A stretch of DNA of 64,000 nt from RHKX01 sp963743875 (GTDB lineage: Bacteria; Actinomycetota; Thermoleophilia; Solirubrobacterales; 70-9), in contig CAVURM010000004.1 of NCBI GenBank assembly GCA_963743875.1, positions 124,001 through 188,000 on the forward strand. The letters are read 5' to 3'. Of the stretch, positions 9,801 to 18,612 are shown piece by piece. Every line of letters starts with the position of its first letter. Positions within the stretch are counted from its first letter, which is position 1. The notes under the pieces were generated by a model. That model was not told the origin of the DNA and made no database searches. It saw nothing but the letters and a program-made list of their open reading frames with translations. The position numbers and the translations under genes were made by a program.

Positions 9801-11391
9801 ATGTCGAACACCGAGGCTGTCAAGCTGAGGTCATGTCGCGGCGGGAACTCGATCCGGAAGCCGGGGCGGACGCGCGGGCCGGGCCCGGCGACGGTGGCCG
9901 GCGTGGTCATCGCGGCGATCGCGCTGATCGCCGGGATCCTTCTGCTCACGGGGGTGATCGGCGGGAGCGGGTTCGACTCCGAACGGATCTCGGAGGTGGC
10001 CCGGGACGGCGGCGCCGACGACCCATTCAGCTACACCGACGAGCGGGCCGGAGATTTCGAGCGACGAGCGGAGCTCGGCTACTCCCACGTGCTCTACGAG
10101 AAGAGCCCGGGCGGGATCGTCGCGAGCGCCCGGCGGACCGCTCGCTGGCGCGACGAGATCGAGAAGGCGGCGGCAGCGCACGGCATCGACCCCGACCTGA
10201 TGGAGGCGATGGTGCTGCTCGAGAGCGCCGGCCGGCCCGAGGTCATCGCCGGCGATGACCCCGAGGTCGCCAGCGGCCTCGCCCAGATCGTCGCCGAGAC
10301 GGGCCCCGACCTGCTCGGCATGAGGGTCGACCTGCGCCGCAGCCGCGCATTGACGAAACGGGTCTACGAGGTCGAGGCGGAGATCGCGAAGGCCACGAGA
10401 GATGCTGCCAGCGGCAACCCCAAGCAGCGCTCGCGTGCTCTCCTGCAACTTCGCAAGCTGCCGAAGCAGGAGGCGGCTTTGCGCGCCGAGCGGGCGAGGG
10501 TCGACGAGCGCTTCGACCCGGTCAAGGCCCTCGACGGGATGGGCACGTACCTCGAGATCGCCGAGGAGCGGTTCGGCCGGACCGACCTGGCGACCGTCAG
10601 CTACCACATGGGAATCGGCAATCTCGAGAACGCGATGGCGGATTACGAGGAGACGACGCCGATCCGACGACCTCAACTACACGCGGCTGTTCTTCGACTC
10701 CTCGCCGCTGCGGAACGCCGCCGCATGGGACCTGCTCGCGTCGCTCGGCGACGACAGCTCCACGTATCTTTGGCGGGTGCTGGCCGCCGAGCGGATCATG
10801 GACCTCTACCGCTCCGACGGGGCCGAGCTGAAGCGGCTGGCGAAGCTTCACGGGGCGAAGGCGACGCAGGAGGAGGTCTTCCATCCCGAGGACGAGACCC
10901 GGGTCTTCGCCGATCCCGGCGAGATCGAGAGGGCGATCGAGGAAGAGGAGCTGTTGCCGATCCCCGACGGCACCGAGTTCGGCTATGCGATCGACAGCGA
11001 GATGGGAGAGCTAGCCCCCAAGCTCGGGGTCGAAAGCTCTCTCTACCGGGCCCTGCGCCCCGAGGCCCTCGCGACCCTGATCTACATGGCCTCACGGGTC
11101 CGCGAGATCAACGGCGGCAAGGGCGAGCTCACCGTGACCAGCGCCGACCGCGACCAGCAGTATCAGGACGAACTGGTCGGGATCAACAACGAGGCCACCA
11201 GCGCCTACTCCCTCCACACCACCGGTTACTCCTTCGACGTCCTCCGCGACTACTCCAGCGATCGTCAGGCGGAGGCCTTTCAGTTCATGCTCGATCGCCT
11301 CCGCGCCCTCGACGTCATCGACTACGCCGTCGAGCCCGAGGCGATTCACATCACGGTGAGCAACGAGGCCGCGCCACTCCTGGACCTGTGA
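9801..11391 (+). pseudogene. Lytic transglycosylase fused to a DUF5715/VanY-like domain, one frameshift
   Basis: The N-terminus has a basic stretch and one membrane anchor (TVAGVVIAAIALIAGILLLT). A Slt-type transglycosylase domain follows: AAHGIDPDLMEAMVLLESAG (catalytic Glu in this block), GLAQIVAET and TVSYHMGIGNLENA. Around 10665 the frame shifts by one base, then continues SDDLNYTRLFFDSSPLRNAA to a C-terminal M15/VanY-like domain (LTVTSADRDQQYQDELVGIN, SAYSLHTTGYSFDV, VEPEAIHITVSNE). It probably acts on peptidoglycan outside the membrane, combining glycan cleavage with a peptidase-like fold. The single indel may be an assembly error. Confidence 0.75.
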
Positions 11392-11396
11392 ACTTC

Positions 11397-11494
11397 CTGA
11401 CGAGGCTGAGAGCCGCGGACTCAAGGAAGAGGTCGGCGACGCGGCCTGTTTGGCCGACCGGGAGACGCCGAGCCGCGGACTCTCAGGCCGTCAG
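11397..11494. terminator. Nested long hairpin between convergent genes
   Basis: The left arm, 11397-11422 (starting CTGACGAGGCTGAGAGCC), pairs with the right arm, 11470-11494, over about 25 bp with few mismatches. An inner stem GGTCGGC/GCCGACC forms the tip. The ychF stop codon is inside the right arm and the transglycosylase stop lies 6 bp before the left arm, so it can terminate both transcripts. The outer arm resembles that at 3245-3331. Confidence 0.65.
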
Positions 11495-12570
11495 GTGTGC
11501 TTGACGGTCAGTACGTCGCCGTCTTGCATTACGTAGTCGCGACCCTCGATCCGGAGCAGACCCTTGTCGCGGGCGGCGGAATAGCTGCCGTATTCGACCA
11601 GGTCCTTCCAGGAGATCACCTCGGCCTTGACGAAGCCGTCCTGGATGTCGGTGTGGATCTTCCCCGCGGCGTGCCATGCGGTCTGTCCGCGGCGGAGGCT
11701 CCAGGCGCGTGCCTCGACGCCGGGGCCGGCGGTGAAGAAGCTGATCAGCTCGAGCAGGGAGTGGGCGGCCCGGACCATGCGACCGAGGCCTGACTCGGCG
11801 ACGCCGAGCTCGGCGCGCATCAACTCGGCCTCCTCGTCGTCCAGCTCGACCAGCTCGGCCTCGATCTTGGCGCTCAGCGCGATCGCCTGATCGCCGCTCT
11901 TGCGCGCATGCTCGACCAGGTCGGCGGGGGGTTGATCCTCGCCCTCGTCGACGTTGGCGATGTAGAGCACCGGCTTTGAGGTGAGCGCCTGAAGCTGCTG
12001 CGGCCCGGCCGGGAAGACGGTGTCGGGGACGGGGACCGACCGCACCGGCTCGCCGCGTTCGAGGGCGGCGACGACGTCGATCAGCCAGTCACGCTCGGCG
12101 ATCGCGTCCTTGTCGAGCGTCTTGGCCTGCTTGCTGACCCGGTCGAGCCGCCGGGTCGCAGTCTCGAGGTCGGCGAGCATCAACTCGGCCTCGACCATCT
12201 CGGCGTCGGCGAGCGGGTCGACCTTGCCGTCGGGGTGGGGGACTCCGGAATCGGAGTGGGCGCGGACGACGTGGCAGATCGCGTCGGTCTCGCGGATCGA
12301 GGCGAGGAACTGGTTGCCGAGGCCCTCGCCGGCGCTGGCGCCGCGGACGAGCCCGGCGATGTCGTGGACCTCGAGCGACTCGTGGACGATCGGAGTCGCC
12401 TCGACGGTGGCCGCGATCGCGTCGAGGCGCTCGTCGGGGACGGGGGCGATCGCCACGTTCGGCTCGATCGTCGTGAACGGGTATCCGGCCGCCTCGGCGC
12501 CGGCCTGGGTGAGCGCGTTGAAGAGGGTCGATTTACCCGCGTTGGGCATGCCGACGATGCCGACCTTCAC
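11491..12570 (-). CDS. ychF: Redox-regulated ATPase YchF (Obg-like)
   Basis: Universal ribosome-associated P-loop NTPase that prefers ATP. 359 residues. The G1 motif is GMPNAGKST (residues 7-15), the switch region YPFTTIEPNVAIA, G3 DIAGLV and the altered G4 NVDE that explains ATP preference. The C-terminal TGS-like domain contains FFTAGPGVEARAWSLRRGQT and GKIHTDIQDGFVKAEVI. The start is ATG 12570, overlapping the stop of the upstream PAP2 gene by 4 bp, so the pair is translationally coupled. Confidence 0.97.
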   Translation of the reverse strand: MKVGIVGMPNAGKSTLFNALTQAGAEAAGYPFTTIEPNVAIAPVPDERLDAIAATVEATPIVHESLEVHDIAGLVRGASAGEGLGNQFLASIRETDAICHVVRAHSDSGVPHPDGKVDPLADAEMVEAELMLADLETATRRLDRVSKQAKTLDKDAIAERDWLIDVVAALERGEPVRSVPVPDTVFPAGPQQLQALTSKPVLYIANVDEGEDQPPADLVEHARKSGDQAIALSAKIEAELVELDDEEAELMRAELGVAESGLGRMVRAAHSLLELISFFTAGPGVEARAWSLRRGQTAWHAAGKIHTDIQDGFVKAEVISWKDLVEYGSYSAARDKGLLRIEGRDYVMQDGDVLTVKHT

Positions 12571-13106
12571 GCAATCACCTCCGGCGGCAACGGGTAGAGC
12601 CGCCCGAGCCCGTAGCCGAGAGCGGCGCCGGCGAGAACGTCGCTCGGGTAGTGCATCCCGAGGTAGGGGCGCCCGAGGCAGATCATGGCTGCGAGGGCGA
12701 GGAGCGGGGTGCGCGCTCGCGGGGAGACCCGGCCGAGGACGGTCGCGGCGGTCATCGCGGAGGTGGAGTGTGCGGAGGGAAAGGAGAGCTTGTTCGGGGC
12801 CGGCCCGAGCGGTGGGTGACCCTCGACCACCGGGCGGGCTCGCCCCACGACCACCTTGAGCAGGTAGTTCAGGCCGACTGCGACGGGCGCGGCCGTCGCA
12901 GCGACGAGGAAGCGGTTGCGCCGAGCGGGCGCGAGGGCAGCGCCGCCCAGCCCCAGCGCCGCCCAGCCGGAGCCGTACTCCCCGAAGGTCCCAAGGCCCT
13001 GGGCGAGGCGCTCAGCCGGCTTCGTGTGCCCGCGGGTGCGAAGCCCGATCAGCAGCGCCCGGTCGAGACGACCGATGAATCTCTGCGGTGGTTCGAGGAC
13101 TGACAC
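12567..13106 (-). CDS. PAP2-family membrane phosphatase
   Basis: 179 residues with several hydrophobic segments. The PAP2 acid phosphatase signature is complete in order: KVVVGRARP (motif 1), PSAHS (motif 2) and GRPYLGMHYPSDV (motif 3). Such enzymes dephosphorylate lipid phosphates such as phosphatidic acid or undecaprenyl pyrophosphate at the membrane; the substrate here is not determined. It shares four bases with ychF (ATGA). Confidence 0.92.
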   Translation of the reverse strand: MSVLEPPQRFIGRLDRALLIGLRTRGHTKPAERLAQGLGTFGEYGSGWAALGLGGAALAPARRNRFLVAATAAPVAVGLNYLLKVVVGRARPVVEGHPPLGPAPNKLSFPSAHSTSAMTAATVLGRVSPRARTPLLALAAMICLGRPYLGMHYPSDVLAGAALGYGLGRLYPLPPEVIA

Positions 13107-13167
13107 GGCGGCGCAGCATAGGCGCGATCCGCTCTCGACCGTCCGGCGCGGCGGGTGGAATGCCCCT

Positions 13168-14283
13168 GTGAGCGAATCCGGGACCGCGACTGATCACCCC
13201 AACGACCGCCAGGCGCGGATCGATTCCTGTCGCCGGCGCTTCCGGGAGGCGGGCCTCCCGCTTCTCGACGAGGATTTCTCGGCATCGACGAACGTCTTCA
13301 ACCGGGCGGCCCCGCTGCTGGCGCTCGTCTTCCTCGGCGAGATGCTCGGGGCCGTGCAGCTCGAATGGTCCCTACTCGCCAACCTGGCCGCGATCGCGGG
13401 CGGCCTGGCGATCCTGCTCGCGGCCGGGATGGTCGTCAACCACTTCCGGGGACGTCCGCTTCGCTCCCTGCCCGAGGACGTCGGCAGGATCGAGCTCGCC
13501 GCATTCGTCCTCGTCCCGGCTCTCCTGCCGTTGGTGTTCGGCGGCCAGACCCGCAGCGCCTGGGTCACGGCGGTCGCGAACCTGGCGCTGCTGCTGCTCG
13601 TCTACGCGATCCTCGGCTACGGGCTGATCTCGATCGTCCGCTGGGTCGGCAGACGGCTCTGGCACCAGCTCCTGGCCTCGTTCATGCTGCTGGCCCGGGC
13701 GGTGCCGCTGCTGATGATCTTCGCCCTGCTGGCATTCATGAGCACCGAGATGTGGCAGGTCTTCTCGATCATCCCCGACGGCAACCTGCTCGCGATCGCC
13801 CTCCTGTTCGTCGGTCTCGGCACGGCGTTTCTGCTCGCCCGCCTGCCGCGCGAAGTGCGAGCGATCGAGGTTGAGGTCGGCTCCGACGACACGCCGCTGA
13901 GGACGAAGCAGCGGCGCAATGTCGCCCTCGTCCTGTTCACCAGCCAGGCCGTTCAGGTCCTGACCGTCAGCCTGCTCGTCGCCGCCTTCTTCGTCGTCTT
14001 CGGTCTGCTGGCGATTCCGGAGAGCGTGCGCGACCTGTGGCTGCCGCTCGACTTCGAGCAGGACTCCCTGTTCGCCTTCACCCTCCTTGGCGAGACCTTC
14101 CAGATGACGGTCGAGCTGCTCAAGGTGGCTGCCGGCCTGGCCGCCTTCACCGGGCTCTACTTCGCGATTGCGATGCTGACGGACTCGACGTATCGGGACG
14201 AGTTTCTCGATGAGGTGACGGCTGAGCTGCGCTCGGTGTTCGTGGTCCGCGAGGAGTACCTGCGACTGCGGTCGGAAGGTTGA
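13168..14283 (+). CDS. Multi-pass membrane protein, unknown
   Basis: 371 residues from GTG 13168 (GGTGGAA upstream). Six or more hydrophobic helices can be seen: LLALVFLGEMLGAVQLEWSL, AIAGGLAILLAAGMVV, LAAFVLVPALLPLVF, AVANLALLLLVYAILGYGLI, VPLLMIFALLAFM, LLAIALLFVGLGTAFLLA and VLTVSLLVAAFFVVFGLLA. An acidic N-terminal tail and a charged cytoplasmic loop (VEVGSDDTPLRTKQRR) flank them. I do not recognise the family. The stop lies 4 bp before the BtrH-like gene, so the two form an operon. Confidence 0.75.
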   Translation: MSESGTATDHPNDRQARIDSCRRRFREAGLPLLDEDFSASTNVFNRAAPLLALVFLGEMLGAVQLEWSLLANLAAIAGGLAILLAAGMVVNHFRGRPLRSLPEDVGRIELAAFVLVPALLPLVFGGQTRSAWVTAVANLALLLLVYAILGYGLISIVRWVGRRLWHQLLASFMLLARAVPLLMIFALLAFMSTEMWQVFSIIPDGNLLAIALLFVGLGTAFLLARLPREVRAIEVEVGSDDTPLRTKQRRNVALVLFTSQAVQVLTVSLLVAAFFVVFGLLAIPESVRDLWLPLDFEQDSLFAFTLLGETFQMTVELLKVAAGLAAFTGLYFAIAMLTDSTYRDEFLDEVTAELRSVFVVREEYLRLRSEG

Positions 14284-14287
14284 CCGG

Positions 14288-15280
14288 ATGACGCCCGGAC
14301 AGGATCGGATCGCGACCATGGTTCCCGGCTTCACCCACCATCCGGGGCACCACTGCGGCTCGACCGCGCTCCGGAACCTGCTCGCGTTCCACGGCACATT
14401 GATCTCCGAGGAGCTCGCTTTCGGCCTCGGCGCCGGGGCCTGCTTCTATTACTTCCCTTCCGAGGATCTGTCCCCGACCAGGTTCACGAACGGTCGCACG
14501 GGCCGCCTGGAGGAGGGATTCCTCGAGCTGACCGGGGCGCCGTTACGGCTCAGCGTCGCGAACGATACGGCCGAGTCGTGGCGACTCGCGCGCGAGGTCG
14601 TCGACGAGGGACGCCCTGTGTTGCTGATCACCGATCTCTTCCACCTCGACCACTACGGCAACTCCGCCCACTTCCCCGGTCACGCCGTCGTCCTCGCCGG
14701 CTACGACGACGACTACGCCTACGTCTCCGACACTGCCTTCGAAGGGCTGCAACGCACTTCGCTGGCGGCATTGGGTCGCGCCCGCCACGAACAGCACCCC
14801 TTCTACCCCTTGGCCGGGCACATGGTCGACGTCCCCGGAGAGCCGCCGTCGGCCGAGGAGCTTCGCGCCGCCGCGCCGGCAGCGATCGAGCGCGCCGCCC
14901 TGCGCATGCTCGAGCCCGACATGGGCGAGTTCGAGGGCCTGACGGCCCTGCGGCGGTTCGCCTACGAGGTCGGCTCCTGGCCCGAGGCCACGACCGACTG
15001 GAAGTGGTCCGCCCGCTTCAACTACCAGGTGATCGAACGCCGCGGAACCGGCGGCGGCAACTTCCGCTCCCTCTACTCCCGCTTTCTGGGCGAGGTGGGG
15101 AGAGATGAGGAGTCGGCCCTCGCCGCCGAGGCGGCCTCCGCGTGGACGGAGCTCGCCGGCGATCTGTTCGCGGCGAGCGAGGAAGACGAACCCGACCCGG
15201 CGGGCTGGGAACGCATCGGCGAGGCGGCAGCCGAGGTGCTGGCCATCGAGGAGCGCCTCTGGGAGCGGCTCAGCGGCTGA
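14288..15280 (+). CDS. BtrH N-terminal/DUF4872-type papain-fold protein
   Basis: 330 residues. A likely Cys-His-Asp triad is visible: Cys23 in HHCGSTALRNLLAFHG, His132 in HFPGHAVVLAGY and Asp148 in VSDTAFEGLQ. This spacing matches BtrH-like acyl/aminoacyl transferases and related C39/papain-fold proteins. The C-terminal half (VGSWPEATTDWKWSARFNYQ, GGGNFRSLYSRFLGE) fits DUF4872. BtrH itself transfers an acyl group in butirosin synthesis, but no antibiotic genes surround this copy, so its substrate is unknown. It is co-directional with the membrane protein upstream. Confidence 0.75.
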   Translation: MTPGQDRIATMVPGFTHHPGHHCGSTALRNLLAFHGTLISEELAFGLGAGACFYYFPSEDLSPTRFTNGRTGRLEEGFLELTGAPLRLSVANDTAESWRLAREVVDEGRPVLLITDLFHLDHYGNSAHFPGHAVVLAGYDDDYAYVSDTAFEGLQRTSLAALGRARHEQHPFYPLAGHMVDVPGEPPSAEELRAAAPAAIERAALRMLEPDMGEFEGLTALRRFAYEVGSWPEATTDWKWSARFNYQVIERRGTGGGNFRSLYSRFLGEVGRDEESALAAEAASAWTELAGDLFAASEEDEPDPAGWERIGEAAAEVLAIEERLWERLSG

Positions 15281-15293
15281 GGAGCCGCTCCCC

Positions 15294-15507
15294 TCAGAAG
15301 CCGACTTTGGTGCCGTCGCCGGCGGTCCTGATGAAGACGATCTTGCCGACGTAGAGGTCGACGGTGTCGTCCTCGGTCGTGAGGCTGTGCCAGCCGCCCT
15401 TCTCGAGCGCCTTGTGCAGCGACGGCGAGGTCGTCCTCGGGGACGCGAACCGCCACGACCTGCCCGCCGTCGAAGCCGATCTCGATCCTTCTCAGTGTGT
15501 TCGCCAT
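15294..15507 (-). pseudogene. DUF3107 family protein, frameshifted
   Basis: A small protein of about 70 residues. From ATG 15507 (AGGAGAACG upstream) the first frame reads MANTLRRIEIGFDGGQVVAV then RVPEDDLA. After a one-base shift near 15420 it continues LHKALEKGGWHSLTTEDDTV and DLYVGKIVFIRTAGDGTKVG to a stop at 15294. Both halves together match DUF3107, an actinobacterial family of unknown role. It lies just upstream of the epimerase on the same strand. Confidence 0.7.
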
Positions 15508-15523
15508 GGTCGTTCTCCTCAGG

Positions 15524-15936
15524 TCAGTGATCGGAATGGGGCTGGACGATCTCGGTCAGGACCCCGCCGGTCGAGCGGGGGTGCAGGAAGGCGACGCGGC
15601 TCTGCGCGGATGCCGATGCGCGGGGGTCGAATCGATCAGCTCGACCCCGCGGCCGGCAAGCTCGGCCAGCGCGGCCTCGATGTCGTCGACCGCGTAGGCG
15701 ACGTGGTGAAGACCGGGACCCTTGCGGGCGAGGAACTTGCCGACCGGGGTGTCCTCGCCGAGCGGGCTGAGCAGCTCGACGTGGCCGTCGCCGACGTCGA
15801 GCAGCACGGCTTCGACGCCCTGCTCCTCGACCTTCTCGCGGTGGACGAGCGGCATCCCGAGGGCCCCCTCGTAGAGCTGGATGGCGGCGTCGAGGTCGAC
15901 GACCGCGACGCCCACATGATCGATCCGGTCGAGCAT
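15524..15936 (-). pseudogene. mce: Methylmalonyl-CoA epimerase, frameshifted near the C-terminus
   Basis: Interconverts (R)- and (S)-methylmalonyl-CoA in propionate metabolism. It is a vicinal oxygen chelate fold with MLDRIDHVGVAVVDLDAAI (metal His) at the N-terminus, VEAVLLDVGDGHVELLSPLG and GPGLHHVAYAVDDIEAAL. The frame changes after GVELIDSTP, next to a run of five G on the + strand (15622-15626), and the expected ending VAFLHPRSTGGVLTEIVQPH is read in the other frame to the stop at 15524. A base-count error at the homopolymer is the simplest explanation. Confidence 0.85.
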
Positions 15937-15993
15937 CGCGGGCAGTGTATTGACCGTCGATGGAGCGCTGGTCCCGCGCTCGCCCGCTCGACG

Positions 15994-17594
15994 CTAGGCG
16001 CGGCCGGGAGGAGGCGGGCCGGACGCCGAGGGCGTCTCGTCGTCGTCCTCGTCCTGGGCTCGCACGACTGCGGCCTCGGCGCCGTTGCGCCGGCCGTTGG
16101 CCGGCTCGCGGATCGGCTCCGGCGAGAGCGCCGTCTCGCTGCGGTCGGTCATGATCGCGGCGATCTCCCACTGGTCGATCACCTCGTCGTCGAGCAGCTT
16201 GTTGGCGATCTCGTCGAGCAGGTCGCGATGGTCGGAGATGCAGTCGATGAGCTCCGCGGTAGGCCTCTTCGGCGATCTCGTTGACCTCCTCGTCGCGCCT
16301 CTGGCGCATCATCTCGGAGACGTTCCAGTCATTGGCCGGCACCTGGTGAGAGCGGATCGAGGTCCCCATCCCGTACTCGTAGACCATCGAGCGGGCGATC
16401 ACGGTCACCTTCGCGAGGTCGTCGGAGGCGCCCGTCGTGACCCGGCCGAACGTGATCTGCTCGGCCACTCGCCCGCCGAGCAGGACCTTCATGTAGTCGA
16501 TCAGCTCCTGTCGCGACTTCAGGTAGCGGTCCTCCTGGGGGAGGTTGAGCGTGTAGCCGAGGGCCTTGCCGCGCGGCACGATCGAGACCTTCTGGACCTT
16601 GTCGACGGTGGGCAGAAGCTCTGAGACGAGGGCGTGGCCGGCCTCGTGCCAGGCGACCACGCGCTTCTCGTGGTCGGTGATCACCTTGCGGCTCTGCAGT
16701 CCGGCGACTACCCGCTCGAAGGCGTTGTCGAAGTCGGACTGGGCGATGAAGGCGCGCTTGTTCCGGCCGGCCTGGATCGCCGCCTCGTTACAGAGGTTCG
16801 CCAGGTCGGCTCCGGTCAGTCCCGAGGTGTGCTGGGCGACGCGGTGCAGGTCGATGTCCTGGCTCAGCGGCTTGCCGCGGGTGTGGACGGTGAGGATCTC
16901 CTCGCGGCCCTTCAGATCGGGCGGGGGACGAAGACCTGGCGATCGAAGCGACCCGGCCGCAGCAGGGCGGTGTCGAGGCGGTCGAGCAGGTTCGACGCGG
17001 CCATCACGACGATGTTCTCGCTCGCTTCGAAGCCGTCCATCTCGACGAGGAGCTGGTTCAGGGTCTGATCCCGCTCCGCCGGACATGTCGCTGCCGCGGG
17101 CGGTGCCGACGGCGTCGAGCTCGTCGATGAAGAGGATTGCCGGGCGCGTTGTCGCGGGCCTCCTTGAAGAGGCGCCGGATCCGGGCCGCCCCGAGCCCCG
17201 CGAACATCTCCACGAACGACGACGCGGACTGGCTGAAGAAGTTCGCGCCCGACTCGTGGGCCACCGCCTTGGCGAGCATCGTCTTGCCGGTGCCGGGCGG
17301 CCCGTGGAGCAGGATCCCCTTCGGGACCCGCGCGCCGAGGTCCTTGAAGCGCTTGGGGTCGGAGAGGAACTCGACCACCTCGCGCAGCTCGTCCTTGGTG
17401 CCCTCGACGCCGGCGATGTCGTCCCAGCTGACCCCGCTGCGCTTCGAGGCCTTGATCTCCTGCGGCTTCGTCTTCGGCATCACCGCGAGCATCCGGAACA
17501 TCACGTAGACGAGCAGGCCGATGAAGATCAGCGAGAAGAGCGGCAGCCAGCGGTCGATCCCGTCGAGGAAGTCGTCGACGTTGATCAGTGCCAT
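15994..17594 (-). pseudogene. ftsH: FtsH-type AAA+ zinc metalloprotease, several frameshifts
   Basis: Membrane-anchored ATP-dependent protease. From ATG 17594 there is one N-terminal membrane helix (WLPLFSLIFIGLLVYVMF), then VSWDDIAGVEGTKDELREVV, Walker A GPPGTGKT, Walker B FIDELDAVG, the second-region-of-homology RPGRFDRQVF and the zinc site HEAGH. Frame changes occur near 17142 (GGG run), 17085, 16919 (GGG run) and 16255. The tail ends GRRNGAEAAVVRAQDEDDD. Most FtsH have two N-terminal helices; this one appears to have a short N-terminus with one. An essential-type gene broken four times at short G/C runs points to assembly error. Confidence 0.85.
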
Positions 17595-17642
17595 GCCGCC
17601 CGGCGTCCATGCGCATTCCCATCGGCAGATCACCGTCGACGC

Positions 17643-18542
17643 TTAACCGTGCTCGGCCGCGAGCACGGCATCGAGCGCGGCGACCGCGACGTCGAGCTGC
17701 TCGGACGGTCGGCTCGCGGGTCGCGAACCGGGCCTGGATCTCGTGTCCGGCGGCGTGTACCGCTCGACCGAGGGGGGAGTCGGGATGGCGCTCGGCGGCG
17801 ACGAAGGTCTCGACCGAGAGCGACAGCCCGGCGACGCCGCTGATCGCGCGGGCGAGGCGGCCGGGCCGATCGAAGAGGCGGTCGACGATGATCTGGCCGG
17901 CGGCGGAGAAGATCAGCATCGGGGCGATCAGGTTGGAGCCGCAGCGCTGGTGCTCCTTCGGCACCCCGGCCGGGTCGACGTCCCTGCTCGTAGCCGCCGA
18001 TCGTCTTGTGCTCGGCGGCGTGGTAGGCGGCGAGATCGGAGCCGGTCAGCGAGACCAGCGACGGGACCAGGCCGACGGTCGCCGACAGACCCTCGCGCAA
18101 CGGCGTCGCCCGCTCACCCCTGCCGCGGATCAGGTTGCCCGACGATGGTGCTCGCGATGCCGGCGCCGATCACCCGCGGGTCCTCGAACGGAAGCCGCGC
18201 GGACGGGCAGCGCGAATCGGGCGATCGGGATCACGGCGAACGCCTCGGCGAGTCGCAGCGGTCCGCGCATGATCGGGACCTTGGCGAAGCGGTTGCCGCC
18301 GAAGTTGGGCTTCGGGCCGGAGGCGACGTCGATCGAGCCGTCCTTCGCCCGTGCCGCCGCGCCCCACGAGGTCGGCCCGTGGATCAGCAATCCGTTGCGC
18401 AGCGCCATGCCGCCGAGCCGCAGCTTCTCCTCCTCGACGGGGCACCGCCGTTGGCGGACGCGCCGTTCGTGGAGACGGCCAGATCCTCGAGCGCATCGGC
18501 GCCCCCGCCGGGTCTCCCAGGTGCTGACTCCGCTCCGGCCAT
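17643..18542 (-). pseudogene. DUF1385 (YqhQ-like) membrane protein, several frameshifts
   Basis: Fragments in several frames assemble to one DUF1385 protein: GGMALRNGLLIHGPTSWGAA, PIMRGPLRLAEAFAVIPIAR, then the family hallmark AAYHAAEHKTIGGYE, RCGSNLIAPMLIFSAAGQII, and a C-terminal tail SEQLDVAVAALDAVLAAEHG. Frame changes lie near 18440, 18190, 18130, 17985 and 17710. The biochemical role of the family is unknown. The gene lies 48 bp upstream of ftsH in the same direction and shares its indel pattern. Confidence 0.75.
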
Positions 18543-18612
18543 CGCGTCAGGTTAGCGCCGCGACGCCGGGCGTCCCCGGGACCGTCCACGAATCTCTGGA
18601 TACTCAAACCGG

